NCBI RefSeq assembly: GCF_036023875.1
Contig: NZ_CP107931.1
Location: 2,914,001-2,978,000, forward strand
Origin: Mycobacterium sp. NBC_00419
Lineage (GTDB): Bacteria; Actinomycetota; Actinomycetes; Mycobacteriales; Mycobacteriaceae
Length of the DNA stretch: 64,000 nt
Direction of reading: 5' to 3'
A program made the translations under genes and the position numbers. This document shows positions 37,242 through 45,522 of this stretch, piece by piece. The stretch's first letter is position 1; each line of letters begins with the position of its first letter. Under the pieces are notes generated by a model, which was given only the letters and a program-made list of their open reading frames with translations, was not told the DNA's origin and did not search any database.

Positions 37242-37975
37242 GGTCGGTCTTCCCTTCGTCGGGCGTATCTGAGGTAGACGTAGTCGTCGATCGTGATGGC
37301 GTGCTGCAGCCTCAAGCGGAATGGGGCGGCCAGCGCGGGGGCGCCGGAGCGGGAGGTGACCGCGCTGGCGGCCAGGGTGGGGGAGACCGTCAGGCACATC
37401 TCGTCGACGAGGTCGCCGGCCACCAGCTCGTCGAGAAGTGTCGGGCCGCCCTCGCAGAGGATGCGGTTCAAGCCGCGGGTGCGCAGAGTAGCGATCGCGG
37501 CCGGCAGGTCGACGGCGGTGTCGCCGGCGACGATGACGTCGGTCAGCTCGGTCAGCTCCGGTCGGGCGGTCAGTAACGCTGCGGTGGTGATCAGGATGGG
37601 CCGCTGGCCGGATTCAGCGAACAACGAGGCGGGCAGTCGGCCGGTATGGGTGACGACCGCGATCGCCGGGGCGGAGGTGACACCCCAGCGCCGTGCGCGC
37701 TCGGCGCTCTGAGCAGCCGACAGCCGCACCGGACCGTACCCCTCAGCCCGGACGGTGCCCGCACCCACAAGCACGACGTCCGCGTAGCCGCGCAGCGTGA
37801 GCAGTAGGTTCTGGTCGGTGGCATCCGACAGTGGGCCCGCCACACCGCCGAAGAAGGCGGCCCCGTCCAGCGAGGTGATCATGTTGACGCGCACACCGTC
37901 CGGCGGGTCGCGGTAGTACCCAGAGACATCGACCGGCCCTGTGCTGGCATGCAACTGGTGGATCGGCCCGATCAT
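37238..37975 (-). CDS. RibD C-terminal-type pyrimidine reductase (Rv2671-like)
   Basis: 245 residues. The fold is that of dihydrofolate reductase/RibD reductases: VRVNMITSLDGAAFFGGVAGPLSDATDQNLLLTLRGYADVVLVGAGTVRAEGYGPVR, read in parts, and RILCEGGPTLLDELVAGDLVDEMCLTVSPTL. The EGGPxLL motif binds NADPH. M. tuberculosis Rv2671 of this family can stand in for dihydrofolate reductase when thymidylate-pathway drugs are used; that is family knowledge only. No deaminase domain is present. It lies between a HAD hydrolase and a conserved hypothetical protein in one operon. Confidence 0.88.
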   Translation of the reverse strand: MIGPIHQLHASTGPVDVSGYYRDPPDGVRVNMITSLDGAAFFGGVAGPLSDATDQNLLLTLRGYADVVLVGAGTVRAEGYGPVRLSAAQSAERARRWGVTSAPAIAVVTHTGRLPASLFAESGQRPILITTAALLTARPELTELTDVIVAGDTAVDLPAAIATLRTRGLNRILCEGGPTLLDELVAGDLVDEMCLTVSPTLAASAVTSRSGAPALAAPFRLRLQHAITIDDYVYLRYARRREDRP

Positions 37976-37998
37976 GGGCAGCCTCTACCCGAACCCGA

Positions 37999-38700
37999 TC
38001 ACCGCAAAACTTCGTGCGCCGCACCGTGCGGAAACAGCGCCGAGATCGGGCTGCGCTCGAGGTGGGCCAGCAGGTCCGCGGCGTCGTCGAAAACTGCTGC
38101 CGCGCCTGCCTCTTCGAGCTCGCCGCGGGAGATCCCGCCCGAGAGCACACCGATGCACGGGACCGCGGCCCGTCCGGCCGCCTCGACGTCCCACACGGTG
38201 TCGCCGACGAACACCGCCTGATCCGCGGTGACGCCCGCCTTGTCGAGGGCGACGTTGACGATGTCGGGCCGCGGCTTGGCCTCGTCGACGTTCTCCGATG
38301 AGGTGATGGCCGAGATCAGATCCTCGCAGTCCAGCGTCGAGAGCAGGAGTTCCAGTTCATTGCGCGGGGCCGACGTCGCGAGAACCACCTGCAGCCCGAG
38401 GCCGGCCACCCGGGCCAGGAGTGCGCGCGCGTCGGGCAATGTGGCCAGCATCGGGGAGGAGGCCTCGTAGTAGCGCGTGTGTAAGTCCTTGAGCCGCTGC
38501 TGAACAGCGTCATCGGCGCCGTCGGACAGGGTGTCGACGAGGGTGGTGCCGTCCATGCCGATCGAGCGGTGGATGCGCCACGCCTGGACCGCGAGACCCT
38601 CCTCGGCAAAGGCCCGCTGCCAGGCATGGATGTGCAGGTAGTTGCTGTCGACCAGAGTGCCGTCGATGTCGAACAGCACGGCCGGACGTGAAGTGGTCAT
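37999..38700 (-). CDS. HAD-superfamily phosphatase (beta-phosphoglucomutase/phosphatase type)
   Basis: 233 residues. Motif I is AVLFDIDGTLVDSNYLH with the catalytic D-x-D, motif II lies at VVLATSAPRNELE, motif III Lys in AKPRPDIVNVAL and motif IV VFVGDTVWDVEAAGRA. A helical cap follows motif I, so it is a C1-type HAD. Substrate unknown; phosphoglycolate or sugar phosphates are usual. It is the first gene of the operon HAD, RibD-like reductase, hypothetical protein (23-base gap to the next). The stop of the TetR gene upstream is 45 bases away. Confidence 0.9.
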   Translation of the reverse strand: MTTSRPAVLFDIDGTLVDSNYLHIHAWQRAFAEEGLAVQAWRIHRSIGMDGTTLVDTLSDGADDAVQQRLKDLHTRYYEASSPMLATLPDARALLARVAGLGLQVVLATSAPRNELELLLSTLDCEDLISAITSSENVDEAKPRPDIVNVALDKAGVTADQAVFVGDTVWDVEAAGRAAVPCIGVLSGGISRGELEEAGAAAVFDDAADLLAHLERSPISALFPHGAAHEVLR

Positions 38701-38745
38701 GCCGGGGTGTTCCCGCTTGGGGCAGCATTGAAGCCCGCTGCACCC

Positions 38746-39444
38746 CTAATCGCCGGTAACGCCCTCGTTCTCGGGTTGGCTGCGCCAGCCTGCCACGCCC
38801 ACCACGATCATCCTCAGCTGTTTGACCGCGGTGCGTTTGATGTCCTCGAGCGCCGTCGGGTCGGAGGCATCCTCGATGGCCTCGGCGATGATGATCATCG
38901 AGTTCACGAACAGGCTGGCCAAGATGTTGAGGTCCTCGGTGCTCCACGTGGTCAAGCCGGGGAAGCGGGCCAGGTCGGTCGCCAGCTCGGAGGTGATCAG
39001 CCGGATCTCGGTGCGGATGGCGTAGCGCAGCACGGTCACCCCGCTGGAGCGTTCGCGTCCGATGAAACGCCAGTGCTCACGTTGATCGGTGACGCCGGCG
39101 ATCAGGATCTCGACGGTGGACTCGATGATGCGGTTGGGGTCGAGCTTGCCGGCCCGTCCGCTGCGCAGCATTTCCCGCAGCGTCCGAAACGACTCGTCAA
39201 TCAACACCAGGCCGAGGGCGTCCATCGAGTCGAAGTGGCGGTAGAACGCGGCGGGAACGATGCCCGCCTCGCGGGTGACCTCACGCAGGCTCAGGCCGCT
39301 GAAGCTACGTTCGTCGAGCAGTTTCAGCGCCGCGTCGATGATCGCGCGGCGGGTGGCCTCTTTGCGTTCTTCGCGGGAGGTGGTTCCCCTCGCCGAACTG
39401 CGTGACGACCGTTCATGCCGTGACTTCGGCGTACGACTGTTCAC
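38746..39444 (-). CDS. TetR-family regulator divergent from the acyl-CoA desaturase operon
   Basis: About 232 residues if started at the GTG at 39444; a GTG at 39462 (238 residues) is also plausible. After a basic, Ser-rich leader the DNA-binding part is EERKEATRRAIIDAALKLLDERSFSGLSLREVTREAGIVPAAFYRHFDSMDALG, recognised by REAGIVPAAFYRHF. The ligand domain has REHWRFIGRERSSGVTVLRYAIR, similar to the fatty-acid-sensing regulators near desaturase genes (DesT/FabR-like). Its position head to head with the desaturase electron-transfer gene and a palindrome covering its own start support regulation of both by acyl-CoA. Confidence 0.88.
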   Translation of the reverse strand: MNSRTPKSRHERSSRSSARGTTSREERKEATRRAIIDAALKLLDERSFSGLSLREVTREAGIVPAAFYRHFDSMDALGLVLIDESFRTLREMLRSGRAGKLDPNRIIESTVEILIAGVTDQREHWRFIGRERSSGVTVLRYAIRTEIRLITSELATDLARFPGLTTWSTEDLNILASLFVNSMIIIAEAIEDASDPTALEDIKRTAVKQLRMIVVGVAGWRSQPENEGVTGD

Positions 39445-39454
39445 CGGTGTGAAC
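39439..39454. promoter_or_regulatory. Palindromic operator in the TetR/desaturase divergent promoter
   Basis: GTTCAC at 39439-39444 is mirrored by GTGAAC at 39449-39454 with CGGT between. It covers the likely start of the TetR gene and lies about 60 bases upstream of the desaturase-reductase start. A second partial GTTCAC is at 39516. An 8-base palindrome GTGTACAC lies at 39507-39514. The main site suits a TetR dimer of the DesT kind. Confidence 0.55.
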
Positions 39455-39514
39455 CCTACCACAGACAGGGCGTATCCCTTGACGATTAGGGCTTTCAGCA
39501 GCAACGGTGTACAC

Positions 39515-40561
39515 ATGTTCACTCAAACTTTGACCAAGAGGGTGCTCCGTTCGCCGCTGGTCGATCTGCTCACCGGGCCGCACGGTGTGGACCGCTACAC
39601 CGAGCTGTTGGACCGGACCTGGACCACCGACGCACGCGCCAAGGTGGTCGACGTACGCCGGTCCACACCGCGCAGCGTCACCCTTGTTCTCGCGCCCAAC
39701 CAGGCGGTCAGCCGCCATCGCGCCGGCCAGCACGTCAACCTCTCCGTGGAGATCGACGGCCGCAGGCACACCCGCTGCTACTCCCCGGCCAACGCCGAGG
39801 GGGCACCGCTGATCGAGCTGACCATCGGCCGCCACGACGGCGGCCTGGTCTCGGAGTACCTGTTCGCCAATGCCTGCCCCGGCATGGTGGTGGAACTGTC
39901 CGATCCGGCCGGCGACTTCGTGCTTCCCGAGCAACGTCCGCGGCGCATCCTGTTCGTCTCCGGCGGCAGCGGCATCACGCCGGTGATGTCGATGCTGCGC
40001 ACCCTGCACGCCGAGGGTTTCGACGGCGACATCGCCTTTGTGCACTACTCGCGCACCCCCGCCGAGGCGGACTACCGCGAAGAGCTGGCGGAACTGCCGG
40101 CCCGGGTGCTGCACGGCTACACCCGTTCACCGGGCGGCGAGCTCACCGGCTACTTCGACGCGGCTCATCTGCAGGCGGCCATGCCGGAGCACGACGCGGT
40201 CTTCGTCTGCGGACCCCCGGCGCTCGTCGAGGCAGTCCGAAACATCTGCGACAACGTCAGTTCGGAAAGTTTCGTCCCCACCCCGTTCGTCATCCCCGAA
40301 ACCCCGTCGGGTGGACGGATCACGTTCCGCGACAGCGGAATCGAGAGCACCGATGACGGACGCCCGCTGCTCGAGCAGGCCGAGGACGCGGGCTTGACCC
40401 CGAAGAGCGGCTGCCGGATGGGCATCTGCCATACCTGCACCCGACGCAAGCACCGCGGCGCGGTGCGCAACCTGACCACCGGCGCGGTATCGACCGCCGA
40501 CGAGGAGGACGTGCAGATCTGCGTGTCCGTGCCCGTCGGTGACGTCGAGCTGGCGCTGTAA
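39515..40561 (+). CDS. NADPH-dependent flavin/2Fe-2S oxidoreductase, electron donor to acyl-CoA desaturase (Rv3230c-like)
   Basis: 348 residues. The order is FAD domain (RCYSPANAEG, the RxYS FAD motif), NAD(P)H domain (ILFVSGGSGITPVMSMLRTL, then VFVCGPPALVEAV) and a C-terminal 2Fe-2S domain (PKSGCRMGICHTCTRRKHRG, with a last Cys in VQICVSVP). This is the architecture of the M. tuberculosis Rv3230c protein, which delivers electrons from NADPH to DesA3. The desaturase gene follows 17 bases downstream. The ATG at 39515 is preferred since the region upstream holds the operator and promoter. Confidence 0.93.
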   Translation: MFTQTLTKRVLRSPLVDLLTGPHGVDRYTELLDRTWTTDARAKVVDVRRSTPRSVTLVLAPNQAVSRHRAGQHVNLSVEIDGRRHTRCYSPANAEGAPLIELTIGRHDGGLVSEYLFANACPGMVVELSDPAGDFVLPEQRPRRILFVSGGSGITPVMSMLRTLHAEGFDGDIAFVHYSRTPAEADYREELAELPARVLHGYTRSPGGELTGYFDAAHLQAAMPEHDAVFVCGPPALVEAVRNICDNVSSESFVPTPFVIPETPSGGRITFRDSGIESTDDGRPLLEQAEDAGLTPKSGCRMGICHTCTRRKHRGAVRNLTTGAVSTADEEDVQICVSVPVGDVELAL

Positions 40562-40578
40562 ACCAGAAAGGGAATCCC

Positions 40579-41676
40579 ATGACCCAGCAACACATCACAC
40601 TGTCCCCCGAGCAGGCCGATGCCTTCGGCCGCGAACTCGATGAGATCCGCGACCGGGTGATCGCCGACCTCGGCCAGGCCGACGTCGACTACATCCGCCG
40701 GGTGATCAAGGCCCAGCGCGGGATGGAGATCGCCGGTCGTGCGCTGCTGTTCGCCGGCATCTTCCCGCCCGCCTGGCTGGCGGGCACCGCGCTGTTGGGG
40801 ATCTCGAAGATCCTCGACAACATGGAGATCGGCCACAACGTCATGCATGGCCAGTACGAGTGGACCGGCGACCCGACGCTGTGCGGGCGCACCTTCGAAT
40901 GGGACACCGCATGCCCGGGCGACCAGTGGCGGCACTCGCACAACTTCTCCCACCACACCTATACCAACATCGTCGGCATGGACCGCGACATCGGTTACGG
41001 GATCCTGCGGATGAGCCCCGATCAGCCGTGGCGCCCCTACTACCTGGGCAACCCGCTGTATGCGTTCCTGCTGATGGTGCTCTTTCAGTACGGGGTGGCC
41101 CTGCACGACATGGAAGCCGACCGCATCCGCGCCGGCGAGATCTCGATCGCCGACAAACGCGAAGTGCTGCAGGAGATCTGGCGTAAGACGCGCCGCCAGG
41201 TCGCCAAGGACTACGTGGCCTTCCCGCTGCTGGCCGGCCCGTTCGCGCCGTTCGTGTTCGCCGGCAACATGACTGCGAACCTGATGCGCAACGTGTGGTC
41301 CTACGCGATCATCTTCTGCGGCCACTTCCCCGAGGGCACACAGGAGTTTTCCGTCGAGGAGACCCGCGACGAATCGCGTGGGCAGTGGTACTTCCGCCAG
41401 GTCCTCGGCTCGGCGAACCTGACCGGCGGCAAGCTCTTCCACATCCTGTCGGGCAATCTGTCCTTCCAGATCGAGCACCACCTGTTCCCCGACCTGCCGG
41501 CGCGCCGCTACGCCGAGATCGCCCCGGAGATCCAGGAGATCTGCCGGCGCTACGGAATCCCGTACACCGCAGGGCCGCTGCCCAAGCAGTTCGCGTCGGT
41601 GGTGCGCAAGATCGTCAAGCTCGCACTGCCGGAGAGGGTGCGCAAGGCTGTTCCCGAGCTGCTTCAGGCTGCCTGA
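40579..41676 (+). CDS. desA3: Membrane stearoyl-CoA delta-9 desaturase, DesA3-type
   Basis: 365 residues. The three His boxes are visible: GHNVMHGQYEW (H86, H90), HSHNFSHH (H119-H126) and QIEHHLFPDLP (about 297-304), together binding the di-iron centre of membrane fatty acyl desaturases. Hydrophobic helices near 52-78 and 155-172 anchor it. In M. tuberculosis DesA3 makes oleoyl-CoA from stearoyl-CoA with Rv3230c; here the donor gene precedes it and a TetR gene is divergent. It has a clear ribosome site (AGAAAGGGAAT). The stop directly abuts the stop of the convergent transferase gene. Confidence 0.92.
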   Translation: MTQQHITLSPEQADAFGRELDEIRDRVIADLGQADVDYIRRVIKAQRGMEIAGRALLFAGIFPPAWLAGTALLGISKILDNMEIGHNVMHGQYEWTGDPTLCGRTFEWDTACPGDQWRHSHNFSHHTYTNIVGMDRDIGYGILRMSPDQPWRPYYLGNPLYAFLLMVLFQYGVALHDMEADRIRAGEISIADKREVLQEIWRKTRRQVAKDYVAFPLLAGPFAPFVFAGNMTANLMRNVWSYAIIFCGHFPEGTQEFSVEETRDESRGQWYFRQVLGSANLTGGKLFHILSGNLSFQIEHHLFPDLPARRYAEIAPEIQEICRRYGIPYTAGPLPKQFASVVRKIVKLALPERVRKAVPELLQAA

Positions 41677-43575
41677 CTATTTCGGCCGGGACAGGTCGTA
41701 GACATCGGCATCGCCGACCTGGGTCTTCGGGAATGTCGCGTTGACCCAGTCGGTGATGCCGGTGTGGTTGTCGCCGAATGGCCAGCCGCCGGCCTTGCCC
41801 CGCCAGTCCTTTTCGACGACGTAGTAGCGCACCTTGCCGGCCGCCACATCGGACTTGAACTGGTCAGGTGTCGGCACGGGGTCGCGGCCGGTGAACCCGC
41901 CGATCGCCATGACCGCTGTGCCGCTGGACAGTTCGAGGCCGGCCGCGGTCGACGAACCGATCGTTGCCGCTGACCACGTGCTGCTGGTGGCCCGTAACAG
42001 GGAGGCCAGCTTCGGGTTGTCCGGAACCGAACCGAAAGCCTTTGACATGGCATCGTTTTCGGGTCGCGATGGCCCCACGGTCGGGCTGCCGCCGCGGTGC
42101 GCGGTGCCGACGGTGGCCACCGCGTACGCCGCCGGGCCGGCCAGAAGCACAACCGCGCCCACGCCTGCGGCCACCACGGTCATCCGGCGCCGGGTCGGTG
42201 CCCACAGGACCAGTGCGGCCGCGGCCAGCACCGCGCCGACCAGGATCGTCCACCGCAGTGTGGGCAGCCAGGTGCCGTTGCGGCCCAACAACAGCCAATT
42301 CCAGACACCGGTCGACAGGATCAGCGACGCCAGCCCGAGCCGGCCGAACAGGCTGTGCCGACGGCCCCACATCTCGTGCCCGCCGATCCCGACCAGTGCC
42401 GCGACCGCCGGTGCCAGCGACAAGCAGTAGTACGGGTGAACCATCCCCTTCATGAAGCTGAGCACCAGCCCGTTGACCACCAGCCAACCGCCGAACAGCA
42501 CCGTCGCGGCCCGCACCCGGTCGGTGCGCGGTGCGCGCCCGCGGGAGATCGCCACCAGCACGATGGCCAGCAGGGCGGTCGGGACCAACCAGCCGATCTC
42601 GAAGCCGAACTCACCGGACATCAACCGGACCAGCCCCTCGCGCTGCCCGCCGAAGCCACCCAGGTGGGCCGACCGGATCTGGTCACCGGCCGAGGCGCCT
42701 AGGGGATGGGGTGACCCGAAGGCCTCGTGGTTGCGGCCCGCCACCCGGGCGAATCCGTTGTAGCCGAGTACCAGGTTCATGAAGTTGTTGTCGGTGGATC
42801 CGGCGATGTAGGGCCGCGAGGAGGCCGGCCATACCAGCGTCAAGACGATGAACCAGCCGGCCGAGACGAGGAAACCGGCGGCCGAGCCGAGTAGGTGCAG
42901 CACCCGGCGCCGCAGATCGGTCGGGGCCGCGAACAGGTAGGCCAGCCCCACCGCGGGCGCGATCATCAGACCCTCGAGCATCTTGGCCAGGAAGGCGAAG
43001 CCCAGTGCCACCCCGGCCCAGGCCAGCCAGCGACCGCTGCCCCGCTCGACGGCGCGCACCGTGCAATACGCTGACGCCGTCATCAGCAGGACCATGGCGG
43101 CATCCGGATTGTTGAACCGGAACATCAACGCCGCCACCGGTGTCAGCGCCATGGCGGCCCCCGCCAGCAAGCCTGCCCGGGGTCCGCAGATACGGGCCAC
43201 CGCCGCGTAGATCAACCACACCGTGGCTACCGCCATGAGTGCCTCGGGAACCAGCATGCTGGCGCTGCTGAACCCGAACACCTGACCGGACAACCCCATC
43301 ACCCATTGCGACACCGGCGGCTTGTCCACCGTGATGAAGTTCGCCGAATCGAGCGAGCCGAACAGCAGCGCCTTCCAGTTGGTGGAGCCGGCCAGCGCTG
43401 CGCCCGCGTAGAACTGATTGGCCATCCCATTGATGGTGATGTGCCACAGGTACAGGACGGCGGTGCCGATCAGCAGCACCACCAGGCCGATGCGTTCGGA
43501 CCGCGACGGCCCAGTCGCGGGATCGACCGGTGCCGGCGGCGCCTCGCCCGGGTGTGTGGTTGTCACAGCAGACAT
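41677..43575 (-). CDS. GT39-like membrane glycosyltransferase (ArnT/PMT type)
   Basis: 632 residues with about 11-12 membrane helices. The first extracytoplasmic loop carries SANFITVDKPPVSQWVMGLSG, the D-K-P motif shared by polyprenyl-phosphate-sugar-dependent transferases in this superfamily. A long C-terminal periplasmic domain (from about 500, SRPENDAMSKAFGSVPDN onward, containing VVEKDWRGKAGGWPFG) probably binds the acceptor. Mycobacterial members transfer sugars to wall or membrane acceptors; this one is not assigned. It lies downstream of upp by 60 bases on the same strand and might be read with the URC operon, but a functional link is doubtful. Confidence 0.85.
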   Translation of the reverse strand: MSAVTTTHPGEAPPAPVDPATGPSRSERIGLVVLLIGTAVLYLWHITINGMANQFYAGAALAGSTNWKALLFGSLDSANFITVDKPPVSQWVMGLSGQVFGFSSASMLVPEALMAVATVWLIYAAVARICGPRAGLLAGAAMALTPVAALMFRFNNPDAAMVLLMTASAYCTVRAVERGSGRWLAWAGVALGFAFLAKMLEGLMIAPAVGLAYLFAAPTDLRRRVLHLLGSAAGFLVSAGWFIVLTLVWPASSRPYIAGSTDNNFMNLVLGYNGFARVAGRNHEAFGSPHPLGASAGDQIRSAHLGGFGGQREGLVRLMSGEFGFEIGWLVPTALLAIVLVAISRGRAPRTDRVRAATVLFGGWLVVNGLVLSFMKGMVHPYYCLSLAPAVAALVGIGGHEMWGRRHSLFGRLGLASLILSTGVWNWLLLGRNGTWLPTLRWTILVGAVLAAAALVLWAPTRRRMTVVAAGVGAVVLLAGPAAYAVATVGTAHRGGSPTVGPSRPENDAMSKAFGSVPDNPKLASLLRATSSTWSAATIGSSTAAGLELSSGTAVMAIGGFTGRDPVPTPDQFKSDVAAGKVRYYVVEKDWRGKAGGWPFGDNHTGITDWVNATFPKTQVGDADVYDLSRPK

Positions 43576-43635
43576 TCATCCATCTCCGGCCGACCATTGA
43601 CTGGCAGGTCGGTGTGGGGACGCTGTGAGCGCGCG

Positions 43636-44265
43636 CTACTTCGTGCCGAACAGCCGATCGCCGGCGTCGCCGAGACCCGGCACGATGTAGCCGTGCTCGT
43701 CGAGGGCGCGGTCGACCGCGGCGGTGTAGATCGGTACCTCGGGATGAGCGTCGTGCAGTGCGGCGATGCCCTCCGGACACGTCAGCAGGCAGACGAACTT
43801 GATCGAGCGGGGGTGGAACTCCTTGAGCCGGTCCACCGCTGCCACCGCCGAATTCCCGGTGGCCAGCATCGGGTCGACCACTACTACTTCCCGCTCATGG
43901 AGGTCGCTGGGCATCTTGAAGTAATACTCCACGGCCACCATCGTTTTCGGGTCGCGGTAGAGCCCGATGTGCCCGATCCGGGCGCCCGGCACCACCGTCA
44001 GCATCCCGTCGAGGACGCCGGTGCCTGCCCGCAGGATGGAGACGAAGACCAGTTTCTTACCGTCGATCACGGTGCCGGTGGTGGATTCCAGCGGGGTCTG
44101 CACGGTGATCTCGTGGGTCGGGGTGTCGCGGAGCACCTCGTAGGCCATCAGCGTGGACACCTCGTTGGCCAGCCGACGGAACGTGTTGGTCGAGGTCTCC
44201 TGCCGCCGCATCAGCGTCAGCTTGTGCTGCACCAGTGGGTGATCGACGAGATGTATGTCGCGCAT
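43636..44265 (-). CDS. upp: Uracil phosphoribosyltransferase
   Basis: 209 residues. [37 protein letters not shown], in part, opens the protein; [17 protein letters not shown] is the substrate loop and [22 protein letters not shown] the PRPP-binding motif. It makes UMP from uracil and PRPP. It is preceded by GGGGGAAAT and by urc4 9 bases upstream. In the yeast URC pathway the enzyme Urc6 is a uracil phosphoribosyltransferase, so upp here may act both in salvage and as the first step of uracil catabolism. Confidence 0.95.
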   Translation of the reverse strand: MRDIHLVDHPLVQHKLTLMRRQETSTNTFRRLANEVSTLMAYEVLRDTPTHEITVQTPLESTTGTVIDGKKLVFVSILRAGTGVLDGMLTVVPGARIGHIGLYRDPKTMVAVEYYFKMPSDLHEREVVVVDPMLATGNSAVAAVDRLKEFHPRSIKFVCLLTCPEGIAALHDAHPEVPIYTAAVDRALDEHGYIVPGLGDAGDRLFGTK

Positions 44266-44274
44266 GATTTCCCC

Positions 44275-45522
44275 CTAGAACACAGTGCCGTCGCTGGCCA
44301 CCGTCAGTGGTGGCAGACCGCCGCGTAACCGCTGTGCCAGTGCGCGCCCCGCGGACCAGGTGCCGCCCTCGAGCACGCATGCCAGCGGTAGCCGCTCGGC
44401 GTCCACGCCGAGCAATGACCGCACCAGTGGGGCCAGTTCGTCGAGCAGCGCCACCGTCAGCGCCCGCCACTCGACCACCACGCCGTCTGCGGCGCTGAGG
44501 GTTCGATCGCGGACACCGTCCTCGCGTAGCCGAACCACGCCGGTGTCGAGGAACAGTCCGCCGTTGCGGTATTCGGGTAGGCCGGTCAGGTCGTCGAGAT
44601 CGGTGACCGTCACCCCCGACCAGCGCAACGGTTCCAGCAGCGAGTAGGTGAGCCACTGCGAGAGTTTGTGAAACGGCATCCAGCCCGCGGTCAAACCCGC
44701 ACCGAGCACCGCGTCGTGGCGCCAGCAGTCACCGACGGGCTGATCACCAATAGTGTTGCCGTTCGGCCAGATTCCACCCAGAGACGTCAGGATCAGCGCG
44801 AGGATGTCGTGGGCGCGCACGGTGTCGCCCGCCGCCGCCCGCAGCCTGTCGACAAGGCCGCCCGGCCTGCCGTGCGCACCGAAGATGCCGGGTGTGGCGG
44901 CCAGCGCGTTGCCCAGGCGGTGCAGGATCGCCACCCGGCCCTCGATTCCGACGAGCGGATTGGCGGCGTCGGCCTGGAACGCCTCGGCCAGGCTTTCCGG
45001 GGTCACCGCTGCCAAACCTGCTGCGTCGACCCGCAGCGGATCGTCGGGGTCTGCTGAGAACAGTCCCTGTGTGAAGGCGTGAAAGCTGGCCACGCCCAGC
45101 CCTTCTGAGCGGGCCAGGCGTATCCCGGTCACCGGTTCGCGGTAGGTCCACGCGGCTCCCGCGCCGGCGTCGAGCAATACGCTGACCACGGTGAGGTCGG
45201 CCATCGCCCGGGCCCGGCCCGTGGCGTCGAGCGGCTCCAGCAGCCGGTCCAGGTCAACCTTGCGCGCCAGCCCACCGGCCTCGAAGTGGCGCCACCGGCT
45301 GTGGAACGGGATCTGCAGATCCGGGTAGTTGATGCGGGTGACGTCGGCGACCTCGGCCGCGGCGGCGGGCAGGGCCTCGTCGTCGACGACGAACCAGCGC
45401 GACGCGCCTGCCCGCGCCCGCTCGGTGAGCTGGCGGGCGCGTTCACGAACCGCGGCCGTGGTGCGCAGGGCGGCCGCCGCCCCCGCCGGGGTGTCCAGGT
45501 CGACGCCGATGGCTGAACTCAC
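44275..45522 (-). CDS. URC4/urg3 family protein of the URC pyrimidine catabolic pathway
   Basis: 415 residues. Matching features of the Urc4/Urg3 family (DUF1688) are GASRWFVVDDEALPAAAAEVADVTRINYPDLQIPFHSRWRHFEAGG in parts, VSVLLDAGAGAAWTYREPVTG, RSEGLGVASFHAFTQGLFS, and the C-terminal VVVEWRALTVALLDEL. The gene is essential for uracil degradation in the URC pathway of yeasts but its reaction is not known. It is coupled to urc1 upstream by ATGA and followed 9 bases later by upp. The Cys in LACVLEGGTW near the C-terminus is conserved-looking but unassigned. Confidence 0.85.
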   Translation of the reverse strand: MSSAIGVDLDTPAGAAAALRTTAAVRERARQLTERARAGASRWFVVDDEALPAAAAEVADVTRINYPDLQIPFHSRWRHFEAGGLARKVDLDRLLEPLDATGRARAMADLTVVSVLLDAGAGAAWTYREPVTGIRLARSEGLGVASFHAFTQGLFSADPDDPLRVDAAGLAAVTPESLAEAFQADAANPLVGIEGRVAILHRLGNALAATPGIFGAHGRPGGLVDRLRAAAGDTVRAHDILALILTSLGGIWPNGNTIGDQPVGDCWRHDAVLGAGLTAGWMPFHKLSQWLTYSLLEPLRWSGVTVTDLDDLTGLPEYRNGGLFLDTGVVRLREDGVRDRTLSAADGVVVEWRALTVALLDELAPLVRSLLGVDAERLPLACVLEGGTWSAGRALAQRLRGGLPPLTVASDGTVF

